DNA of 64,000 bases, from assembly GCF_030704535.1 (NCBI RefSeq), contig NC_081819.1:21610001-21674000 (forward strand). The letters run 5' to 3'. The position numbers were made by a program, and so were the translations under genes. The notes below the pieces were generated by a model, which was not told the origin of the DNA, did not search any database, and saw only the letters and a program-made list of their open reading frames with translations. The stretch is from Vitis vinifera (taxonomy: Eukaryota > Streptophyta > Magnoliopsida > Vitales > Vitaceae). Below, piece by piece: positions 55,758 through 64,000 of this stretch. The stretch's first letter is position 1. Each line of letters starts with the position of its first letter.

Positions 55758-58700
55758 TCATCCAGCAGCCACTGCATCTGCCCTGGGACTCGTATCCAGA
55801 AGTTGGTGCAGCTTTGCGCCAGTGTTTGTGTTTTTCTCGTACATGTCGCCTTCTTCCTCAGTGCTCCTGTCGACAGAACCTGAATTATTGACTCTGGAAA
55901 GTAGGTTCTCTGTGCTGACAGGCAGGACTCTCTTGTCGTCGACCTTATTCAAATGTGTATCTTCTGCTTGTTCTAACTGTGCGCTTTTTAGTTTCTCCTG
56001 TAAATTGGAATTGAAATTGAAATCGAAAGTCCACAGTGAGCAACACATTGGCGTACGATAATATAAAGAATCTATGAGCAATGAAAGGAGAAGCGAAGCG
56101 AGAAGGAAGCAAGGTTATACCATTAATGTGGCATTTTCAAGCTTCAGTTTCTCTGAATTCTCTCTTAAGCGATTAATTTCAGATTTAAGTACCGAATTCT
56201 CAGTATTCAAGCTTTCAACTTTCAGTGCAAGTTCTTCGGTCTCAGCCTGGATGACAAGAAAATTAAAAGCATTAAACTCTTAAGGTACATGGACCACACA
56301 GATCTTCAAACTGAGAGTAGATAATTCAACATTAAAGGATGGCATATCTGTGCTGTACCTGCTTCCTCAACCTTGACCTTCTTGCAGATTCTCGATTAGA
56401 CTGTTTTCTCCTCTCACGTTTTATCTCCCTTTCATTCTGACTCAAGTAAAACAAATCATCAGACGTTAATTTCAGGACAATAAACAAGTAGACAGCACAC
56501 TAGATCCATATCCTTATTTGAGGCATTGAGCCTTAGAAGAGCATCAATCCAAAACCTTAGCACATAGAAGATGCATTTTTTATCAGTGGGAGTGGCGTCT
56601 AAACACTAACCTAAGCAGGTTAAAAACATGGACAAGCAGGAGATCATACCAGTATCCATGTGTCAGAAGGCACCATAGCACCAGGTTGAGGGATGCTACT
56701 CGGACTAGTTTTTGCATTCACACTAGGAGGATTTCTGAGCTCCAATGCTGTGCTCATTCTAGGAGAAAGTACAGCTCCTGCCAATTTTCCTGTGACACTA
56801 GTGGGAGGGACAGCAACACCCAACACCTTATCAGAACCTGCATTTACCTCTGCAGAAGGAGCTGAAGTGGCCTGTGTCTCAGTTTTCCCATCTCCACCTG
56901 TTGATACAGTGATTGAGAAAACATGAATAATAAATGTCTAAAAATGGATCAAATTCAGCAGAGAATCTTGTACAAGGTGCATCATCTATTCCACTATTTT
57001 TTTTTGTCATTTATTCCACCAATTCAGAGGTAATCTTTTCTAAAATATTTGAGAGGAAGCAGTTTCTTCAATCTTTGCATGATGAGATTCATGAGATGAT
57101 AAAATAGTTCCACCATGTAGAGCTCAAGCAATGCTATTTCCGAACCTATCAGTTATTAAATCATTCCAAAAAACAATCCTGCATAAGAGGACAAGCGATA
57201 AACTCTGAGATGGAATATTGCACACAAGAGTGCTTTTGCTCAAATAGACCACTGGCATTCAGAATTAATCAGGTGCAAAGACCACAATATTGCACACAAG
57301 CTCCGGATTAAAGGAGGACCCAAATTGGAGTAGCAACATGGCAACTCTTGACGCTAGTTATTATCAGAGGAAAAGAGGTTTTGGTACACACCCAAATTTA
57401 TGAGGCAGGACTGCTTTTGCTCCCAACCCCACTTTTCAGAAACAAATATTATTTTCAATATAATTTGTTGCAACCAAAATTTAAGATAAAATCAAACAGC
57501 AATTCATTTAATCACCACATTGAGAGATGCAGAGCAGTGGACATCATAAGCTTTGACAACCAATAAGAGCCACTCTTCTGCAATATAAAAGGCCAGTCTT
57601 ATTGTTGCTCTCACTGGTACCCATGGCTCATGCCAAGTTTACAATAGGAGGGAAGCTCTGATAGTGAGAAATAGAAATCCTAGGCCAAATCTACTGTTCA
57701 TTGATATATGGTATTAGGTGAAGAAAGCAACCATACCTATAGGTGGTGTTCCCTCCCGGCTTCTTTTCCTTCTAGTTTGATCTGCCTGGCATAAGATGGG
57801 AGATCATAAATAAACAGATAAACTCTGTGCTTCAATATTTTATAAAACAATGACATTTGAGCTTTTATGAAAAGCTACTAGTAGCAGAAATATTAATCTT
57901 TACCCCTGCTGTATTCCCATCACTTCCATCACTGGAACCTTCAGTTTCTCCACTGTTCATGTGTCAAAATTTGGATGTTAGTCTAGTCACAAGAAATCTA
58001 CTATGAAGAACACATTGGCTGGGAACATTTCCTATATACAAGATGGAGAAGGAAAAGTTCCAACCTCCCAAAAATAGACCATCTAAATCCCAAAATAAGA
58101 TAAATGCACATAGAGAAGGAAAGGGTTGGGGGGCAGGGTTGTTAGTTCAACCAACCTCTGAGATAATCCATGATCAGACCCACCCTCGGTGCTCTCACCA
58201 TTGCCATTCCCTATGGACATTGCAAGCCCATCAAACCCTTTCAACTTCTTCATTAAACCACGGTCTGTATTTCCTGATGACTTTGCAGGTGTTTCTATGC
58301 TCAAAGGAGGTGCAGCCTGCATCATAGCACCTAATTAGATGTATCTGTGACTACCTGCACAGCTAAAAGACACAACTTTGCTTTGTCCATCACTGATGCA
58401 TTCTTAGTCACATTATTCTGTCCATATTTGCAGTACAGGGCAAGAGAATATTTAGTTAAGGGAAAATTTAAGTACCAATGCTTCGCTTACAACAGGTGAT
58501 GATTGAACCCCATGCCCATGTGAATGTGACCCCTGGATGCATGGAAAGCAATCAATATAGATATATTAGACCTATTCCTGTTAGATTGCACACTGAGTTT
58601 CATTCAGAAACTACTTTGCCTAGATGGTAAATGAAAGCTATATCTACCATAAACAAATTTAAAAATTAAAAATTAAAATAAAAATGCATTCTTCTGTTTG

Positions 58701-59680
58701 ATTCAAGTCACCCGAAAATGGGGGAATCCAAGCCAAGGAAGATGTGCACCAAGAACAAAAAACTGCTATCATTACACAATTAGAATTTCAGGCAAGTGGA
58801 TGTCATGTATCCTTCCCATCAAAACTGCACATAAGTTCACAAAGCCAATCACTTATACCAAGGCACTAAAGGAGGCTTAAACAACCATCAAACTTAAACT
58901 TTGAACACATAGAGACCAATTCCCTCTAAGTAGAAAAGCAAAGTAAATGCCCTATAGTTAATAAAAATGTTGGACTTACAAGAGGAACTGCAGGATGTGG
59001 ATAAACACCTCCAGGCGAGTAGATTGCCGCATATGGTGGCCCATAAGGCGGCATCATTGGCTGAGAAAAAAAGAAAAGTTTCAAATTATCCGCATAGAGT
59101 ACCATGTAAGATGGCTATGATATATATGATTGAAGGGAAAAATCAGAAAAAATAGAAATTTTCAACTTATTTCCTGCTATGAATAATACCTGTGGAGGGC
59201 CCCAAATGTAAGGATGAGGAGCATGACCAGATGCCATAGCTGAATTGTAATATGGAGGTAGAGTGACCCTGGGGCCATAATATGCCTGAAGACAAAACAA
59301 ATAATATAATCAATTCTTAAGAAAAATATTTCATTAATTATTTCATCGAAACTGGGAAATGCATGTATGTAAAATGTAGATAACCTGCATGGCTGCCCAA
59401 TCAGGATACACATGAATATTGGCTTGATCCTGTCAACAAAAATGGTTTGACGAGTGTTCAGACTCAGACTCCAGACCTCAATCACCAAATAATGATAATA
59501 TTGTATGCTTATCCACATATACAAATAGCAAATTCTTCTCCTTGAATTAAAAAATCAAGACAATAACTCAGATTAGATGGTTCCAACAAAAGTAACATGT
59601 ATAATTTCTCAGCTTACCGGTGGTGGAGGTGAAGTTGGTTTTTCAGGCTTAGGGGACTTCCCCTCTTCTTCATTCCCCAT
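55758..59680 (-). CDS. GBF3: G-box-binding bZIP transcription factor, GBF3 type
   Basis: A 425-residue group G bZIP factor that binds CACGTG boxes of light-, ABA- and stress-regulated promoters. Twelve coding exons in transcript order: 59680-59618, 59429-59385, 59285-59190, 59060-58980, 58532-58491, 58316-58156, 57952-57904, 57785-57737, 56897-56650, 56436-56359, 56246-56121 and 55997-55758. An N-terminal Pro-rich region (residues about 15-110), with YPDWAAMQAYYGPR and HPYIWGPPQPMMPPYGPPYA, is the GBF activation domain. KGFDGLAMSIGNGN and RKRSREGTP follow. The basic region occupies residues 279-304 (NEREIKRERRKQSNRESARR then SRLRKQ) and coincides with exon 10. The zipper has leucines at 310, 317, 324, 331, 338 and 345, a clean run of six heptads. 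The start gives the family N-terminus MGNEEEGKSPKPEKP. No damage is seen. Confidence 0.96.
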
Positions 59681-59770
59681 GGACAAGCACCAATGCAGGA
59701 ACTCTCAATTGATTGAGGATGATAAAGAAAATGCTTAGCCTATTCTGTTTCTCTGGTTAAAATCTTGTCA

Positions 59771-62300
59771 GCTGCATTTAGGGTTACCGTGTCAAGATGT
59801 GATTGTTAGGAAAAAAAAAAATGCAAGGTGAATGAGAACAGTCTAAAGGAAATCAGAATTTATGACTTTATAGTTAACCCAGATATTGGTCCAATTCATC
59901 CACCAAAAAAATCATCACATAACATAAAAGAAATGGGCCCACATTAGTAGATGGAGACCTACCATTAGATTCCACTTAGCCCACAAATCAAGCAGATGAT
60001 TGTAACCACAAAGTTCCCCTAATTACTACTACAACTGGACCATATCTCTACATCACTTTTCCAATTAAACTTGCTAACCCAGGGTCACAACATCACTTGT
60101 GCAACCACAAACTTGTTTGACGTGCATGGGTTCTGTATTGTTTTTTGAAACACTGAAGTTCAAAGTCAATTTGGAAATTAGGGTTGCTCAGCTTGTTTGG
60201 AACAGGGTAACAACAGAAACACAACATGATGCTCATAACACCATACAATTAGAGAATAAATACTTTCAGATTCAATGGAATCTCTACATATTTCTCCCCC
60301 CAACATGAATCCACAAGGCTAATTCAACAACTAGATTCTGCTTCACAAAATGAGAAGGATATATAAATCTCCAAAGATGAACTTCCCCTCCTTAACTTTC
60401 CTTTAAGAAACAGTGCCACTAATGAACGTCTTGACCCAACATGAATACCAGAGGAATACACTAGACCCAAACTCTCCATTCACCAAAGTTCTAGCAGCCT
60501 TTATACTGGGAACTCCACATATAAAAAGGTTCAATCAGAACCTTCTAACAAGAGTAGCACAATCAGACCCAACAAAGCATTACCCTGAAATATTTCGGAT
60601 AACCTACAAAGACCAATTTCTGCAAAAATCGGATAACAGATGGGGAAGGTTTACTTTCACAATTCAGGAGCCCTTGGGTAACTGTCCATGTTAACTCTAA
60701 CCAAGTGAGAGGCTGCTTTGTATTTTGAGTGTTGAACCTCACATAATTGAGATTAGTCAACATATCTTCACCAGAAGATGACCCTAAGATATTAGGTATA
60801 GCGTGTATGAGTTAGAAACTACATATAGCTTCGGTTGCTTCATAAACATAAGAGAAAACAACTCAATATTTTGGAAGTATTACCAAAAAAGAATAGTAAG
60901 TAGCTGCATAAACAACATTCCATCAAGCCAAAAACCATCTCTAAAGGAAGAATTTAGACTGTTATCACTCAACTAAATCACTCAATATGATTAAAGGTCC
61001 AACGATTCATTATATAATCTATAAGATCCTCCAAGAATACAACCAAAATTTATTAGATCTATATATTCACACAAGTTATTTAACCCACAACTACAGCAGA
61101 AAAGGTTATTGATCCACACGATAAAACAAATAAATAAATAAGAAAAAATTTAACGGACAAAAATGGAAAAAGAAAAAAAAAAAAACAAAAAAACAAAACA
61201 AAACAAAACAAAAAAGAAAGGGTCATCAATGTCTTTCCACCATCCCCACCGATACCAAGAAAGCGAAGGGTAGAAATGATAGAGTAGCAGCAAATCGATA
61301 TCACCGAGATAGTATGGAAACTAAATGACAAAAATATCCTAGTATGTGTTCATGAAATAAAGAACTCAATTTACTCTCTTTTTTTTTTTATTTTTTGGAA
61401 ATAATCTACAGAAATTTCTATTTTCTGAAAACAATGCTTCCAGTGAGTACAGTTTCACTGCTCATCATCCAAATGGACTCTTAGAAATTATAGAAACCTA
61501 ATAAAACTGCAAATTATAAGAAAATTTCCCATGGAAGAGCGCAAGAACACATCTAAAATCAACATAAGTAAACCGGCACTCAAAATAAGTGCGCAAAAGT
61601 TCATAGCAGGAACAAAGACCGATTAGAGAGATCCAGATGAGTTCCAACTCTCCTCTTCTGTTTGGCTCCCGAGAAAACGAAGGAAAACAAAAGAAAAACA
61701 AAATTCCGAGTCCTCTACAGCATTTAAATTTTGTTTGACAAACAAAAAACAAAAATAGAAAAGAAACGCAAATAATCGAACTCAACGACAGCAAGTTCCG
61801 CTTAGTTAAGTGTTTCCTTAGTCAAAATTTTGATTTCCCTTATTTTCCTACATTTCTCAGCAACCCCTTGACTTAATTGACTTTTTTTCCTTTTACAGAA
61901 ACCAAAAACACTCGCATAGAAAAAGAAAAATAAAATTATAACTTCGTTTTCTCTCCCTTTCCCTTTCCCCGTTTTCTCAGCAACCAAACAGAGCCAAATG
62001 TCGGAACTCCACCATCAAATCCTCCAATCCGAATCCAAAAATTCAGACAAATCAGACTCCGAATTCCACGTACCTTCAAATCTCCTCCTCTCCGCTTCCC
62101 AAACCAAAACACCCAAGAAAAAAAGAAAACAAAAAAGGGCAAAACCGTTCCGGAAATTCCAACAAGCTTCCACTCTCTTCAATGGCGAAAAAAAGATCGC
62201 ACACGGCACGCCACACACAACACACCACAACCCCTAAATCTAGCCCTAGCTTCTCAGCCTCAGCATTTTCTCTCTCTATGCTTCCACTTTCTCTCTCTAG
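59771..62300 (-). other. probable 5' UTR of the GBF gene: leader exon, long intron and uORF
   Basis: On the minus strand an acceptor AAATGCAG at 59772-59779 precedes an ATG-free stretch up to the start codon, and a strong donor GAAG|GTACGTGG lies at 62074/62073. Together they suggest a 2.3-kb leader intron (59772-62073) and a first exon from roughly 62300 to 62074. If so, the first exon holds a 6-codon upstream ORF, MLRLRS, near 62245-62265. The intron interior shows only AT-rich sequence and an A-rich low-complexity patch at 61166-61216. No other gene is visible. Inferred from splice signals. Confidence 0.5.
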
Positions 62301-62427
62301 AAACGGAGGGAAAGAGTTTTTTTTCCTTTTTTCCCGTTTTTTTTTGTTTTTGCAGAGAGAGAAAGGGGGGAATGAGGAGAAGAGATGGAGAGAGGGGAGG
62401 AGGTGGTGCGGTGACGAGGCACCATCC

Positions 62428-62571
62428 ACGTCATCATACACGTGTCGTATATCTGATGAGTGTACAAACATACGATGTACATACGGTGGCCGTGGTGGTT
62501 GTTGAGCTGGCTCATCGATATTCGCTCCCAGACCATTTTGTTTATTCCGCGTCACCTCTACCGTACACGTG
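62428..62571. promoter_or_regulatory. G-box and ACGT-core cluster in the GBF promoter
   Basis: Perfect CACGTG boxes at 62439-62444 and 62566-62571 and a CCACGTCA element at 62426-62433 lie upstream of the probable GBF leader; a further CACGTAAG-type site is near 62650 on the minus strand. CACGTG is the binding site of the protein this gene encodes. Confidence 0.6.
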
Positions 62572-62639
62572 TTGCCCAATGAGTCGATCTACGCGTCCCC
62601 CCGGCTAGGCTTCTGAGAGGGCCAACTAATTCCACCCGT

Positions 62640-63394
62640 CATGTGGCTTACGTGGTTGGTTTTTGCCTTCTTCTTTAATAAAAAAAATTTTAAAATATTA
62701 AATCCCAGATTTAACTCTATTTGATAGGCCGTTTCGAATCCGGGTTTCGCCAGTTGGTGTGGTCCTTTTCAAATATATATATAATAAGATTAAATTTAAA
62801 ATTTTTAAAAATTATTATTATAAAAATCAAATTTTAATGTAGCCCGCCCATACCTATGTTCCAAGAAAATTGGGAAAAAAAATTTAAAAAATTTAAAAAA
62901 AAAATTTTAAATTAATAAATTATTTTTATATATTATTTCAAATTCATCTGATTTATTTTTACTTTCTAATGTAAATATTAAATAATTTAAAAATATATAA
63001 ATTTTTAATTAAATTTATTTATATATATATATATATATATCTTATGGTCAATATGTTAAATTTTCATGTTAGAATGTGAGTTAAATTCCAAGTTAGGCTA
63101 AAATAATTGCTATTTTTGGAGCCCGTTTGGTAAGACTCAAAATTTAAAAAAAAATTAAGTACAAATTTTTTTTGTTATTATTATTATCATTATTATAATT
63201 TTTTAATTGATTTTATATTAAATGATAAGATAAGATATACTTGTTATAGATATCATAACATCATATTTTATTTTTATTGAGATATATCGATTATATCACC
63301 CCATGGGTTGAACCTACGGGAAAGAGGAAAAAAGTGAGAAATGGGCAAAAATTTTCCCAAGTCACATTTGCTTTATACCTTTTTCTTATATATA

Positions 63395-63446
<52 letters not shown>

Positions 63447-64000
63447 GTACAACCTTTATACTATGAAAAGCCCCACAATGTTTCTCCTGAGTTACCCCAC
63501 GTTTAAAAAAAAAATCAGTATAAATCTTTTCTGAAGTATATTTTATATTATTTATAGGGAAATTAGAGTTCAACCATTTTCCATGATTGGTACAGTGGCG
63601 GAACAGGACCTAAGGCCCGCATTTTCTTACCAACCCCATTAATTCCCAAAAATAATAATAATAATAATAAAGAAAGGGCACTACAGCCATATCAGGAAAA
63701 GGCTAGGGGCATTAGGATAAGTTCATAGGAGGGACACCTCACTTTCCGACGCGGAGAGCACTCCATCTCTGACGCCTGATCCTTTGACTCGCAGCAGCAC
63801 GCAATCATTAAATCCTGGCCGTCCATTGCCAGATTCTCCCATCTCCTCTACTTTTTCCCCAGTCACCTCATCTATTGCCCACGTGTAAGCGCAGGGCTCG
63901 CCACACCTAAAAACACAATAATAAATTAATAATTATCTATTTCACTCCTATGGCCCCCACATCTGACGCCACCGCATCTGACGGCTGCGGTCTCTTTGAT
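62640..64000. other. spacer at the right edge of the window
   Basis: AT-rich from 62680 to 63600 with long (TA)n runs. From about 63720 the base composition shifts to GC-richer, pyrimidine-rich text with a CACGTG near 63879, which looks like the promoter side of a gene beyond the window. No coding region is supported. Confidence 0.45.
63388..63447. repeat. (TA)n microsatellite
   Basis: A long run of TA units (core about 63399-63437) with short interruptions on both sides. Confidence 0.9.

Noticed and set aside
62076-62579. 167-codon minus-strand frame upstream of the GBF gene
   Set aside because: It covers the presumed promoter and leader exon, has low-complexity Lys/Ser/Pro content and no conserved domain.

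Overview
The window is nuclear DNA of a eudicot flowering plant, most likely grapevine (Vitis) or a close relative. The evidence is split genes with GT-AG introns, AT-rich spacers, plant-only gene families (PDV, CRF, arabinogalactan peptide, NHL) and decayed LINE, LTR and MITE sequence of a kind familiar from grape. The species call is inference; the eudicot call is firm. It is ordinary gene-bearing euchromatin. I found no CRISPR array, operon, rRNA or tRNA, and no convincing new multi-gene system.

Layout, left to right: the 3' half of a gamma-tubulin gene (+, 270-3177, cut by the window edge); a small arabinogalactan peptide gene (+, 6247-7128); an MTM1/SLC25A39-type mitochondrial carrier with 10 exons (-, 8526-12931); a PDV1-like plastid-division gene (-, 13868-15223); a 5.6-kb gene-poor gap with a long-armed inverted-repeat element and a MITE; a single-exon cytokinin response factor (-, 20854-21798); a UBC8/10-type ubiquitin E2 spread over 7.9 kb (-, 24399-32284), whose 4.4-kb second intron is packed with transposon fragments; a spacer with an old LINE; an NHL/LEA_2 membrane protein gene with a tiny last exon (-, 36188-37331); the exosome subunit RRP41 with 11 coding exons (+, 42285-46161); a glucose-6-phosphate 1-epimerase-like gene (-, 47421-50021); and a GBF3-type bZIP factor with 12 coding exons (-, 55758-59680) plus a probable 2.3-kb intron in its 5' UTR.

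Exon models were built by hand from splice signals. Every model keeps frame across all junctions and reproduces the expected family length (e.g. UBC 148 aa, RRP41 241 aa, carrier 405 aa, GBF 425 aa). The genes are independent housekeeping or regulatory loci and do not form a pathway.

Points for a second look: a GC-AG intron in gamma-tubulin; a 16-nt coding last exon in the NHL gene; four cysteines in the first matrix loop of the carrier, comparable to the iron-sensing loop of SLC25A39; clusters of TGGGCC/GGCCCA site II motifs upstream of the carrier and RRP41; G-boxes in the promoter of the G-box-binding factor; and several degenerate intronic minisatellites.
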